Numbered from the stretch's first letter, positions 8,530-18,678 are shown. The stretch is 26,404 bases of DNA from Haplomitrium mnioides (GCA_049999725.1 JBNGIS010009039.1:1-26404), one strand, 5' to 3'. A program made the numbers and translations. The notes: generated from the letters alone by a model not told the origin.

Positions 8530-10665
8530 TGTTGGAAGAAAGAAATCAGAAGTGAGATGAGAGAGGGATGAGACACTCTCTAGAGAGTTTGCAAGGAGAC
8601 TCTCCAAGTAAGGTGAGGATGGATATTTATCAGAAGAGGATGATTTAGGGCTAAAAGATAGAGATCCAGATAATTGCATAGAACCAACGACTTGACGACA
8701 GAAGAAGAGCTTAAGGCAAGGCGGAGAGCTATATCTTTTATTCTTGACTAATTGTAATGGTAGGACTCGATGGCGAGAAGGAGGGAAGGCAATCTTAGCA
8801 CAATCAAATTGAAGGAAGTAGAGGAGAATGAAGAATGCAACGACCATTGGAAGGCAACAATAGTATAAGACAAGTTTGAGGATGCTCTGTTCCATGGAGT
8901 GATAATGGGTCCCGTAGTTGTGACGGTCCAACTTCCGCTTGGAAGACAACGTCAGGCGGCGCTTCATCGGAATAAGTCAACTATCGAGGCTCACCATCGG
9001 GTCTGTCATCAATCATCAAGGTCCACCGTCGATGGTATGAATCAATTGAGTTTATCGGTTTATTTTGATACTCTTTATCGAGTCTGGGCCATTCTTATAT
9101 TCATTGGATCAACTTGTCGGGCCAAATTTAACTCATTTGGATCATTCCATCGGGTAGCCGATCATTGGAGTTCTTGGGTTACATCTTTTCTCTTGAGCAT
9201 CTGTACGGGTTTGAATTGGAGCAAGGTACACTGACCACTCTTGGACGGAGATACTTCAAGAAGGAAGGGTAAGGATTCACTGTAAGGAAGGAGGAAATAG
9301 ACAAGTTGGAGTATAGATAGTCCTCACGTCGAAGAGTGGGGTTGGCGCATGTTAAGAAGGCGTGGAAGTGTACAAGTGTGTGCGCTGATGCTTGGTCGAT
9401 GATGCCGATGACACATTGTGATTGAGTCCTTGATCTTGGGGCTGTCGGCCGATTAACAAAGCGTGGATGTGTTCAAGGGTGTGCGTAGATGCATTGTTGA
9501 AGACACAGGGAGGTCTTGAGGTTGGGAGGTCGATCAGGAGGTGTCATTGAAGATCTTGTGCGAGGGGGACAACAAGGAACAGAGGGCGTGCTTTGGTGAC
9601 TCTTTGATTGAAGTCAGTGTACTTGCAATCAAAGGCCAAAGGAGTAGAGGTGGACTGGAGGGGCAGGGAAAATTGTTGGGCATGAGGCTCTAAAGGCTCT
9701 GGCGATAAAGGTGAACTCATTCTGGAGGGTGGACCAACATTCAAAGGTGAATCAATACTCAAAGGAGAAGAGAGTTTGTTCAGTAAGGAGTCGTGAGAGG
9801 CAACTAAGGAGGATTTGGGGTCATCTCTGTTTGTGAATATGCATGGGATTCAGCCCCAGTAACACTTAGAGAGTGTTGTTGGTTAGCATTTCAAGGGGGG
9901 CCAAAGCCAAGGGGTGGGTGTGTTAGTCCCCGCAAACTGTGTAGAAGACCCAATCGAGGTCTCGGGTGGAGTGGGTTTGAGAAGTCGACAGGATTGTCTT
10001 CCAAAGGTGAAAGTTAAGCAGGCCTCTTCCGAGCTTGTGGAAGTGAATCCAAGCCCCTCTAATGATGGAGGGTATAAACTATTTGGAGGCATGTATGTGA
10101 GTGGGCAGGTATGAGTGCAAAGTACCGCGAAGGGACTCTGGTGGTAACGAGAGTCGCTGGCCGATGGTGCTCTGTATTTGTGTGGTGTGAATGGTGTAGA
10201 AATGTTCATAGCTTCCATCGTAGAATTGTGAATAGGTGTTAGAGACTCTGTAGGTAAGTAGAGAGTGTAAGAAGGGTGTTGGAGTAGCTGGCCCCTGTAT
10301 ATTTTTTTGTGCAGGAGTTGCATTGAGCTCTTAGGGGCAGATTTGTAAATATTTTTCCCCTTTGAAATGGTGTAAATATGAAGGTCATGAAGCCGATCCC
10401 TGGCAAGAATGGTTGGCTGCTAGAATGATAGATTTGAGCAATGCTAGTCTTGGCTTGGGGTGGTGTGTGAAGAGAAGGATTGGGATGCGGTTCTGGAGGT
10501 TTGTGTTGAGTGAGAGCACTGCCAGACATCGCACAACTGTTAGTGTGTAGAAGGGATAAATCAAGGTTGGGGGCTGTCTCATAAAAGACCCTATTACACA
10601 ATGTCGCTCCTCTTTCACCGGAATTGGCTCTTCCTTGGGTGAGTGCTAGGGAGAGGGGCATGACA
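8530..10665. repeat. RX repeat family, copy B (most complete), inside Copia-2
   Basis: About 2.1 kb separate the Copia-2 linker from its RT. The right half matches copies A and C; the left half matches copy C. For example, ACGGTCCAACTTCC at 8923-8936 is repeated at 17373, with similarity continuing through GTTGGAAGAC-like and TCAACTAT words. The right end GGGGCATGACA (to 10665) corresponds to GGGGTGTGACA in A. The left end is set at TGTTGG (8530) only because RX would then have TG...CA ends, and is uncertain. The minus strand holds open frames of 152, 146 and 157 codons (8509-8967, 9883-10323, 10239-10712), Ser/Thr/Pro-rich, with no domain I recognise. A solo long LTR of a gypsy element is the best guess. 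Confidence 0.6.
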
Positions 10666-10679
10666 ACCTGGTGTGCAAG

Positions 10680-11451
10680 GATGCAGGATGAGGTACGTAG
10701 ATCTACACGCATAAAGTACCTAGTAAGGAGGTTGAGCTATGATAGTTTTTTTGCATGTCATTATGCATATATGGTGAAAGTTATATAGAATGTAGAACCC
10801 ACTTGTTATGAGGATGCAATTGACATACCTGAATGGGAGGTAGCTATGGATGAAGAAGTGAATGCACTTAATGAGAATGAGACTTGGAAGCTATCACTAC
10901 TACCTGATGGAAAGAAAGCAATTGGTTGTAGGTGAGTTTACAAAATAAAGCATATTGAAGATGGTTTGATAAGCAGATACAAGGCTAAACTAAAAGCCAA
11001 AAGATATGCTCAAACAAATGGAATAGATTTTGATGAAACATTTAGTCTTGTTGCAAAGATGTCGATTGTGAGAACTGTTGTTGCTATGGCTGTTGCTAAG
11101 AGATGGGATTTACATCAGATGGATGTAAAGAATGTCATTTTGAATGGAGAGTTCCATGGAGAAGTGTATATGGAGCAGCCACATGGATATATACACTATG
11201 AGTTTCCAAATTATGTATGTAAGTTGAAGAAAGCTTAATATGGATTAAAGCAAACACCTAGAGCCTACATAGAAAGAATAAGCAAGTTTTTAGAGAGTAT
11301 TGGATTTGTGATAAGCGAGGTAGATTACCTAATGTATGTGTAGAAAATGAATGCAAGTTTGGTTATCATAGTGATATATGTTGATGATTTGATTATTACA
11401 AGTGATGATAAGTTGCAGATTGCAAATTATGAGAAGTTACTTGAAGGTGAG
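10680..11451 (+). pseudogene. pol: Copia-2 reverse transcriptase (N-terminal two thirds)
   Basis: The sequence resumes with EVRRSTRIKY (about 10692), the usual end of the copia linker, then HYAYMVKVI. RT proper shows WKLSLLPDGKKAIGCR, a stop where Trp is expected (TGA at 10934-10936), VYKIKHIEDGLISRYKAKL, FDETFSLVAKMSIVR, WDLHQMDVKNVILNGEF and, after a TAA, YGLKQTPRAY. The active site YVDD is kept at 11377-11388 (VIYVDDLIITSDDK). Several stops break it. The segment ends at KLLEGE, where the rest of RT and most of RNase H have been deleted. Confidence 0.85.
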
Positions 11452-11570
11452 ATTGATTTGGTCTATGTGAATGCAGATGAGAAAGTAGCTAATATTCTTA
11501 CAAAGTCAATAGGTGCAAAGAAGCAACATAAGTTTCGAACTATTATGGGAGTGCTTGACATTGACCCAAG
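11452..11570 (+). pseudogene. pol: Copia-2 extreme C-terminus of RNase H, fused to RT by a deletion
   Basis: Directly after KLLEGE the frame reads IDLVYVNADEKVANILTKSI, then KKQHKFRTIMGVLDI. This is the usual last segment of copia polyproteins (the IDLVYV...DE.VADI.TK pattern), which normally follows RT motif YVDD by several hundred residues. Its presence in frame about 20 codons after YVDD marks an internal deletion of roughly 1 kb by family proportions. The frame runs past the polypurine tract to a stop at about 11622. Confidence 0.75.
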
Positions 11571-11573
11571 CTT

Positions 11574-11582
11574 GAGGGGGAG
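11574..11582 (+). other. Copia-2 polypurine tract
   Basis: GAGGGGGAG directly precedes TGTTGAAATACC, the 3' LTR start, and follows the pol stop region. This is the position and composition of the plus-strand primer of reverse transcription in plant copia elements. Confidence 0.8.
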
Positions 11583-11861
11583 TGTTGAAATACCAAGCTC
11601 AATACCCAACCCGCCAAGATGACCAATAGACGGGTAGAGTCTTATTATGAGTAATACATTTTGAACCTTATTAGGGTTAGTTTATTTAAGTTGATTTACG
11701 ATAAGTTTAAGTATAAATACATAGTATATAGAGAGAGAAGAAGATAGATCAAAGAGAGAGCGTCACCTTGCCGCCAGCCTCATTCTTTTGTGAATTCATT
11801 TTGTTGAATACAATCTCTCTCATATTTGCCTCCAAAGAATTGTCTCCTCGATTTCTTTACA
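11583..11861 (+). repeat. Copia-2 3' LTR (end uncertain)
   Basis: The segment starts TGTTGAAATACCAAGC right after the polypurine tract. It contains a TATAAATA box at 11712-11719 followed by a GA-rich stretch, the usual LTR core promoter and leader composition. The end is put at TTTACA (11861) because it gives a CA terminus, but no second LTR is available for comparison. Confidence 0.6.
11712..11719 (+). promoter_or_regulatory. TATA box in the Copia-2 LTR
   Basis: TATAAATA inside the LTR, about 130 bp after its start and followed by GA-rich DNA, fits the retroelement core promoter. Confidence 0.5.
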
Positions 11862-13100
11862 CTAATTGGATGAACGTACCCTTGGGGTTTGGCCTTAGAT
11901 TTGTCTTCGAAGCAGGCCAATTTTCCTTGTGCACTTTGTTACTATTTCTAGGCCATGCTTGTGATGCGGGCTAAGATCTTTTTGGGAATTCCAAGGCTTG
12001 CTTGCTGTGATTGACAGGTTGGTCAGTGCTCTATGAGGGTGTTTCAGTCCAGGACTTTCGTTGGCAGTGGTGGTGGCATTTTCCCTTGTCTTGTTGGTTG
12101 GATCCACGCCCGCCACATCAAAGCTAATATCATGGTTCCTTGATCTGTCGTGTCTCCTCTGCTCGCATGTGTTGACCACCTTGGTTTTTCTTGTGTAGGT
12201 TTGCCTCTGATTGAGCGTGGGCACTTACCTTGCTTTGACCCTTCTCTCTGTTCAGTTTGGAAATTGTCTTGCGACTAGGTTGGGTGACACCATCCCTTCC
12301 ATCTCCATTGCCGTAGTGGTGGTATGCTTGTGCAGCTCTCCTCCAAGGCGGTGTTGTTCGACTTTGCTTATATGCTTCTTGTACCTCAATTTCCATTGTA
12401 GGGCTTGGGATTTGGCTGCTGGCGGTGACTCTCTGGTCTGTCCCGCTGTTGCTTCTAGCAACTTTTGTCAATGTATTCCTATTTGCTCAATAAAGGCCCT
12501 AGTTTGTCCTATGCCTCCTTTTTTGCCCCCTTTGCAAAAGAACCTTCGGGAGATTGTCTGTTTACAATTTTAATGAAAGGAATTTTAATTTCATCATAGA
12601 CCTGCTACAGCATTTTTTTCCCAATTCCTCTTGTCCACACTCTCCCCTAGGATGCTCTCCTCAATTGATTGCCTCACGCCTCCTTCAGCTCCACTTGCGT
12701 TTTTTGAGCTCAAAAGGTGGCGTTATGTCTGTGTGGTGCCTACGAATGCTGCCCGACCGCCGCCTCGACCTCATGTTCCCATGTCCTGCTCTACCTCTCA
12801 TCACCTCCCTAGTGTCATCCATTGTGTTCCTTCCACTGTCTCCCATTGATTGTAAGAGGAATTCCAAGACCTATCAATTCAGTTCTGCTAGGGACAATTC
12901 AATGCACATACCCAAAAAATTTCAAAATTTTGAAGCAACCCCACTCCCAACTAGCTGACACTGGATAAAAGATAAGTTAGAGTTTGATAACATAAACACT
13001 AACAAGTACAGATACAAGATTGCAAGAAGCAATCATAGTGTTGTTGCAAAGCAACTTTTAATTACCAAATATGGAGCAAAAAATCATATACTTTCGCTCT
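11862..13100. other. Unassigned region between Copia-2 and the gypsy pol
   Basis: No recognisable protein. The longest open frames are 113 codons on minus (12130-12471; Lys/Arg/Gln-rich, no domain seen) and 134 codons on plus (12554-12958). Near the right end two perfect small hairpins adjoin: GATTGC/GCAATC at 13018-13034 and GTTGC/GCAAC at 13043-13055. The position upstream of a gypsy pol would suit its gag, but I find no CCHC knuckle or gag similarity, so the gag is either lost or too decayed to see. Confidence 0.4.
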
Positions 13101-13104
13101 GCAA

Positions 13105-13405
13105 TTACTACGTCCAATAAATGGAGGCACGGGAGTGAATATAATGGTGGAAAAAACAGCAGACCAATTGGGTTACCAGACTTTTTAGGCTACAACACGG
13201 ACTATGAGGTTGGCAGATGGATCTAGAGTGAATTCCTTGGGGGCATTAACAAATGTTTGACTTGTATAGGAGGAGTGGACTTTTCCTTGAACTACTTGGT
13301 AATGAGGCATGCCAACACGTCACTCTACCCTAGCATGATTGGCAAGCCATGGCTCTATGGAGCTAAAGTAACCCACAAATGGGGGACCCAAATGTTGAGG
13401 TTCGG
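13105..13405 (+). pseudogene. pol: Gypsy aspartic protease, catalytic Asp replaced by Asn
   Basis: The frame at 13117 reads INGGTGVNIMVEKTADQLGY, which matches the gypsy protease active-site segment (ID-G/S-G.GVNI...). The catalytic Asp is Asn (AAT at 13120-13122). It continues TMRLADGSRVNSLGALTNV, then a frameshift near 13257. The end of the domain follows in the next frame: IGGVDFSLNYLVM and IGKPWLYGAKVTHKWG, the last being the usual GRPWL...VTHDW end of gypsy proteases. An acidic linker (DDSDSKG) leads towards RT. Confidence 0.8.
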
Positions 13406-13739
13406 AGAATCCATGAGACTAGTGTGGACGAGACCTATGACACTGAGTGGAGTATCAAGGATGACTCTGACTCTAAGGGCACTCTATGGGTAAAATGTAT
13501 GAAATAGATGACTTGCTAGACAACCTGCAAAACATTAAAGGGGAGATGGACATACTAGTGTACAAAGTGGAGCCTACATGGGGTACTGAAGTGGCCACTC
13601 CTCCCCTTGCAGATAGGATTGGCAAAATAGAAAAGAATCGAGGGTCCGACAATGCTGCAAAAGACCACCAGCCTAAATCAATGACACTTAAGACCGACTA
13701 GCACCACGTGGTTTCCATCTCATGAGGGAAAACTTTCCA

Positions 13740-14600
13740 AGTCAGATTCGACCTTAGTCGTGAGGAGAAGAAAGCCTTAGCCGAGGTAATAAGCAATTAC
13801 TAGGATGTGTTTGTCTAGCATCATTCTGACTTCCATGGAGTACTGAGTGAATTCAAAGGGCATCAAATTGATCTAGTGCCCATGGTTGCACAGGTGTGGT
13901 AGAAGCAATATCGGATGAACCCTAGACTCTCCTTGATGGTCAAGCAAGAGGTGGATTGGTTGTTGGATGTCGGCTTCATCTACCTCGTTCTCAATAGTTA
14001 ATGGGTGTCCTTCGTAGTAGAAGTGCCAAAGAAGCCTAGACTAGATGGGAATCCAAAACTCATAGTATATCAGGATTACAAGAGGTTGAATCAGGCCACC
14101 AAAAAAGACCACTACCCTCTATCGTTCATGGATGGGGGTGTAAAACTTCATGGATGGTTACTCATGATATAATCAAGAGTGGATTTGTCAAGAGTACCAG
14201 CTCAAAACAAATTTTACAGCAGAATGGGGGATGTTTGCCTTCCGATGGATGCCATTCAAACTTTGCAACGCACTTGGGACCTTCCAACAATTAATGATGA
14301 ACATGTTCCATGATTATTTGCGCAACTTCTTGCAGATGTTCATTGATGACTCTGTGGTCTATGGTAAGGCGGAGAAGCATGCAGAGAGTGTACGCCTAAC
14401 ATTTCAGCGATGCCAAGATACCGGGCTCAAGCTTCATTAGGGCAAATGCTTTTTTGCGGTGCTGGGACACCGAGTGTCTACTAGAGGAATCCAAGTGGAC
14501 CGGGAGAAGATTAAGGCATGGTTAGAGGTGGCATTTCCTAGTAGCTTGAGGTACAAGGATTCTTAGGATGCGTAGGGGTACAAAAGGTTCATCCCTCAAT
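13740..14600 (+). pseudogene. pol: Gypsy reverse transcriptase, many stops
   Basis: The segment begins LSREEKKALAEVISNY, with TAG at two positions in NY*DVFV*HH. It runs through QYRMNPRLSLMVKQEVDWLL, DVGFIYLVLNS*WVS, VYQDYKRLNQATKKDHYPL and LKTNFTAEWGMFAFRWMPF. The latter part holds CNALGTFQQLMMNMFHDYL and the active site FIDD (14339-14350), with both Asp intact. VQGFLGCVG near 14550-14577 and KRFIPQFALIARPL after it lie in different frames, so there is a frameshift between them. It is recognised with confidence but cannot be translated whole. Confidence 0.88.
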
Positions 14601-14699
14601 TTGCCCTCATTGCTCGACCCCTCATCGAGATGGTAAAGAAGGGCAGTAATTTCCAGCCCACCAAAGCATGTCTAGCAAGTTTCCATGAACTTAAGTGAC

Positions 14700-15090
14700 T
14701 GCTTGGGTGTGCACCGGTGCTTCATCCGCCCAATTGGGAAAAGGAATTCCATGTAATGGTGGACATTTCAGGATTCTGTGTGGGATCCGTGTTCAGCAAG
14801 ATGGATGATCAAGGGAGAGACCACCCCATTTACTATGCGAGCTGGCTCCAGAATTACTCGGCCACAGACATGGACGTGTTGGGCATCACCTACTCCCTAA
14901 AGGAATTTAGACACTATTTTGTTGCATTATTAAGTGATCTTCCATACAAATCATGATGCCATTTGGTACATGGTCAACAAGCGAGATCTTACCAGAAGGA
15001 CGACTACGTGGATATTGTTGTTGGAAGAGTTTGATTGTGTGGTTACAGTGCGACTAGGCAAGCAACATAGTAATGCTGATTATTTCTCAC
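14700..15090 (+). pseudogene. pol: Gypsy RNase H, one catalytic Asp replaced by Asn
   Basis: The first catalytic Asp is kept in FHVMVDISGFCVGSVFSK (codon 14762-14764). RDHPIYYASWLQNYSATDMD and YSLKEFRHYF follow. A frameshift near 14930 leads to FHTNHDAIWYMVNKRDL, where the family has TDH: the catalytic Asp is Asn (AAT at 14949-14951). The domain ends with LLLEEFDCVV and KQHSNADYFSQL, corresponding to the family's D..AD.LSR end. It would degrade the RNA strand of the hybrid during reverse transcription if intact. Confidence 0.85.
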
Positions 15091-15339
15091 AACTAATGTA
15101 TGCAAAGGGAGGTCGAGCGGTGGACGACACCTTTCCCAACAAAGATCTGTTCCATATATGGGAAGAGTGGCCCACTGTCAATGGGGATATCATACATTTT
15201 CTTCTTATTGTACGGATTTCCAAGAATTTGACCAAAGAGGCAGCAGCATGTGATGATGCAAGAGGTGCTCCATAAATCATGCCCAGACAGACAAGGACGC
15301 TGATGATAGGAAACAGACCCAACCACCACTATACCAGGG

Positions 15340-16410
15340 TCATGCATGAAGATGAGGAGGGCAAGCACTTTGCCACTGAGACCACCATACGAAGGATACT
15401 AGCGACCAAGTACTGGTGGCCAACTTTGCACAAAGACACCCATTTCTTGTAAAATGATGCGATCCCTGCTAGCAGTTGGGAGGGCCAGCCCTCTATGCTC
15501 ATCACTCATTGATTCCAATATTGGATCTCGCACCCTTCGAGAAATAGGGAATTAACTACATTGGTCTGATATTGCCAATCACTAGGAGATGGAACCGCTA
15601 TATTTTGCTATCCATTGATTACGCTACCAAGTGAATAGAGGCAAGGGCTACAAGCAAGGATGATGCCTCTATATTGGCATTGTTCTTGTATGAGGAATTT
15701 TTCACAAGGTTTGACATGCTCTTGGAACTAGTAAGTGATTAAGACACCTACTTTTTGAATCAAGTTGTCAAGGAGCTCACAGAGAACCACATGGTCAAGC
15801 ACTACAAGACAACTTCTTATCATCCGAAGGCTAACAGGTTCACCAAGAGGGCAAATGGTATCATCGGCAAAAAAATGAATCAAACGGTGGCAGACAAATT
15901 GAATTTGGGACTTGAAGTTACTCACTGTAGTATTTGGGTGTAACCAAGCCCATAAAACCACCACTGGTCATAGTCCTTATTACCTAGTGTTCGAGCAACA
16001 CTCTTTGGTGCTAGTGGAGTTTGAGGTACCCACTGAGAGGGTGTTGATCACGGAACGACGAGAGAGACCAAAAGTAGAAAAGAGCATTCGGAACAACAAG
16101 AGCAGCTTGACGAGACACAATTGGTGGCGGAACAAAGGCTGAAGCATGAACAAAAATTGAGCAAGGCTCAATACAATAAGAAGCTCTGGCTTCAACTTTT
16201 GCAAGAAGGAGATCTAGTACTGCTCTATAACATCAGGTTCATCCACTTTCCTAGGAAGCTGCACACACACTAGATGGGACCTTATATTCTCCAAAGAATG
16301 CACAACAATACTCCAAGGCGACAAAATCAATAATCGAGTCCACAACGATCGACTGAAGAAGTATATCTACCAAGAAGAGGAAGGAGACCACTCTAGGGAG
16401 CAAGGAGAGG
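15340..16410 (+). pseudogene. pol: Gypsy integrase, two of three catalytic residues changed
   Basis: The zinc-domain remnant reads HFATETTIRRILATKYWWPT (15370-15430). The core begins LDLAPFEK*GINYIG, where the first catalytic Asp is Asn (AAC at 15554-15556). IDYATK*IEARATSKDD and FTRFDMLLELVSD follow; the second Asp (15737-15739) is kept but is followed by TAA. HYKTTSYHPKANRFTKRANG has Lys (AAG at 15845-15847) instead of the catalytic Glu. After a frameshift near 15925 come HKTTTGHSPYYLVFEQ and FEVPTERV, then a basic tail with LQEGDLVLLYN to about 16330. No chromodomain is seen. Confidence 0.85.
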
Positions 16411-16700
16411 GAGGACCACATGCCTGAAAAAGGTTGACAAATTTTCGACTCTTCAAAACAATTTTTTCTAGTTTTGTCTTCTTTTTGGCAGCCAATTTAA
16501 ACACCAACAAAAGTACAGTTAATAAGAGCACAAAAAGCACAATAGTAAAGTAATTCACTACAATCTTGACCACGGGCACTAAAACACATGCAGATGCACT
16601 TCAATTGTCGAGACAACAAGAATGCAAGGAGTCGTTCCCAATCGTGCAAGCTCTTCTAATACTTTGTTGAAGACGAGGTGTTCACAAGGATGCTTCACAA

Positions 16701-16712
16701 TTCAAAGGGGAG
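16701..16712 (+). other. Gypsy polypurine tract
   Basis: TTCAAAGGGGAG precedes TTATGTTAGTCAG about 300 bases after the end of integrase. Position and composition fit the plus-strand primer, and TG at 16716 gives the LTR start. Confidence 0.65.
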
Positions 16713-16715
16713 TTA

Positions 16716-17000
16716 TGTTAGTCAGTTGGAAACAATGCTACTACGAATTTTTTCAATTCAATTCAAATGGCCTGTATTAGGAGCATTGAAGACGCATCTG
16801 TTAGCTCAGGGAGTAGAACAAGGCCAACAAAGGACCACGGGAGGTGACGACCAACCATAGCATCTGATTGTAACCCATAATCATAATACAAAGATAAAAG
16901 TTGAGGATTGCCAACATTGCAACTCGATTGCATCGAGAAGAGACTCTCTACATACTTTATAGAAGGACTTATGAGGAAGCAAATGTGAGGGCCAACCAAA
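16716..17000 (+). repeat. Gypsy 3' LTR, start firm, end unresolved
   Basis: It begins TGTTAGTCAGTTGG after the polypurine tract. The part around 16866-16900 (TCTGATTGTAACCC, AATACAAAGATAAAAG) resembles the polyadenylation part of a short plant LTR, which would put the end near 17000. Alternatively the LTR is long and continues through RX copy C to 18634, which would give TG...(A) ends and about 1.9 kb. Without the 5' LTR the choice cannot be made. Confidence 0.45.
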
Positions 17001-17019
17001 GGAAAAGGTTCATAATGAA

Positions 17020-18634
17020 GGGTTGAGGAACAGAGGAGTGTAGATAGAATGGATGATTTGAAGGCTGACTAAAAGGGCTAAGACAATGTGACGTTTTTGA
17101 TTCTCAACTATGAGACTATGACATGGCTGGGTAGGAACAGGGCTTGAAGTCGCTCATGGAAAAACAAAAATCAAAGGAAATGATGAAGAACTAAAAAAGT
17201 AGTGTTCTCCAGAAGCTACGATAACACAAAGGCCAACCTATTGAGTCTGATGAAGCTCCATTGGCTTCCAGTAGGGGTTCCAAGTTCTTTCTTCTAGGTT
17301 TTGTCACTTCTATCGGGTCTGGTCAAGCTTCAGAGTTGAATGTACAAATTGTTCCTTTTCCGTACGAGCGCTACGGTCCAACTTCCCGTTGGAAGACGGC
17401 ATCGAGTGGCGCCGCATCAAAAGTTGTCAACTATTGGGTCAAATCATCGCTTATCAGATCCACCGTTTCTCATCGGGGTCTAGCGCTGATTATCAGGCCT
17501 ACCACACTTTTCGAGCCAGCCCGATCAATGGCATAGAGCAGGAAGAAGGGATCAAAACACAATTAGTGAGAGTGTGGATGATCAACAGGAACCTAAGGAG
17601 GTTGAGGTGAGTGTGCAAAGGCAAGTATGGGCACTTTGGTGGAGGGGTGCTGGACCAGCAAGGTGGACCCAACTAAGAGCGGGAGGCTCTAGTGTGGGGT
17701 GGATTTGCCTAAGCAACAAAGAGACTCGTGAAGGGTGCCGCTTATTTTTTTGTGTGAACCCACAAACCTAGCATTAGTAGGCTGTTACTCTATCAAGGAG
17801 GCTCAGCAAGCTGAGGTTTCCATTGAGAACTGCATCGCCTGATGAGACGATCCCCTGTGCTATCAATCAAGGGTCAGCTCTAATGGAGCATAGCATCACT
17901 GGAGTGGTGCAAAGCCAATTCAACATTTTGAGGATCGGTTCCCTAAACCGCCACATGCAAGCAGAGAGGCTTCCATCTCTTCGAAGGGGAGTGCACGATA
18001 GGAGGGGCGATAAGGGTGGAGTAGAGGTTACCGATGGCGGAGAGTGCCATCTCCCTAGTAGGGGAGTAAGAAATCCAAGCCCTCCAAACGACAAAGGTGA
18101 ATCTATCTATATGGCATGGGTGAGTGTAGAGTTGTGAGGTTGAGAACGACAACAAATGGAGGCACAAGTAGTTGTACTAGAAGGTTGCAAGGCGGATAGT
18201 GAGCGGGGTGTGATATTAGAGCTACAAGGATCGGGAAATTGTGAACACACCATCCAAAGAGTTTGCTTGACTTTAGAGCGTAGTGGTAGAATTGTGAAGT
18301 TCCTAAATTGGAGCATAGTCATTGTAGCTACGTTTGGAGCAAGGCTTGTCAAAGTCTCCAGAGCTCCTAGAGGGGGTGGAGCAAAAACTCTACAATAAAG
18401 TGGCCGGAAGGTTGGCATTCATTACTCGTATTTAGAATGTTGAGCAAGGTAGGGATTGCTTGGGGGTTGTGCTGAAAGGATGCGCACATAAAGTGGGGTA
18501 AAACCCCTGTACGACGTAGGAGTGGTAAATACGGTCCAAGGGCCATCTCAAAAAAAGAGCATTGTGATATTGTGTCACCCTTTCTATTCAAAATTGCATC
18601 TTGGAGTGTTAAGGCTGGAGAGAGAGGCATGATA
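17020..18634. repeat. RX repeat family, copy C
   Basis: It is colinear with copy B. TGGATGATTT at about 17052 matches GAGGATGATTT at 8640, ACGGTCCAACTTCC at 17373 matches 8923, AATCCAAGCCCT at about 18072 matches 10048, and the end block 18538-18634 matches 10567-10665 (GCCATCTCA, TGTCACCC, GTGTTAAGG, AGAGGCATGATA). Similarity is patchy, so this copy is old. Minus-strand frames of 138 and 103 codons run through it, and short stretches of translated similarity to copy B follow from the DNA similarity. No domain is recognised. It directly follows the gypsy LTR start and precedes a LINE ORF1 fragment. Confidence 0.6.
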
Positions 18635-18678
18635 TATGCCAACGCATTGGGATGACCTCCAGCGAAGGATAACCAATC

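Larger units (their letters stand above)
6395..11861 (+). mobile_element. Copia-2, decayed Ty1/copia element interrupted by RX copy B
   Basis: The plus strand carries the end of gag (knuckle 6429-6470), protease, integrase and linker up to about 8529. After a 2.1-kb interruption come RT (about 10680-11451), the last RNase H segment, polypurine tract and 3' LTR. The proteins match Copia-1 closely in order and wording (VFDELSSWY in both; FIGYS.EQKG in both; HYAYMV versus HHAYMV), so the two are the same lineage. The 5' LTR, PBS and most of gag are missing. Many stops, frameshifts, an internal deletion and lost catalytic residues show that it is much older than Copia-1. The left edge and the LTR end at about 11861 are estimates. 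Confidence 0.85.
13105..17000 (+). mobile_element. Decayed Ty3/gypsy element (non-chromovirus type): protease to 3' LTR
   Basis: The domain order on the plus strand is protease (13105-13400), RT (13740-14600), RNase H (14700-15090), integrase (15340-16400), polypurine tract (16701-16712) and LTR start (16716). RT before integrase defines Ty3/gypsy. The integrase wording (DYATK.IEARAT, HKTTTGHSPYYLVF) resembles the Tat/Ogre/Athila group of plants, and no chromodomain is seen. Stops and frameshifts are dense, and several catalytic acidic residues are changed. Neither gag nor a 5' LTR is recognised. The right edge is uncertain because it depends on whether RX copy C is separate or part of a long LTR. 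Confidence 0.85.

Noticed and set aside
8509-8967. 152-codon minus-strand frame with one hydrophobic stretch in RX copy B
   Set aside because: No domain, and no matching open frame seen in copy C. The hydrophobic stretch arises from an A/G-rich plus strand. Kept only as part of RX.
9883-10712. Minus-strand frames of 146 and 157 codons in RX copy B as genes
   Set aside because: Copy A has stops in the same frame, and aligned differences do not favour synonymous positions by eye. The similarity is at the DNA level.
12130-12471. 113-codon minus-strand frame as a gene or gag
   Set aside because: Basic and Gln-rich, but no CCHC or gag motif, no promoter or neighbour support.
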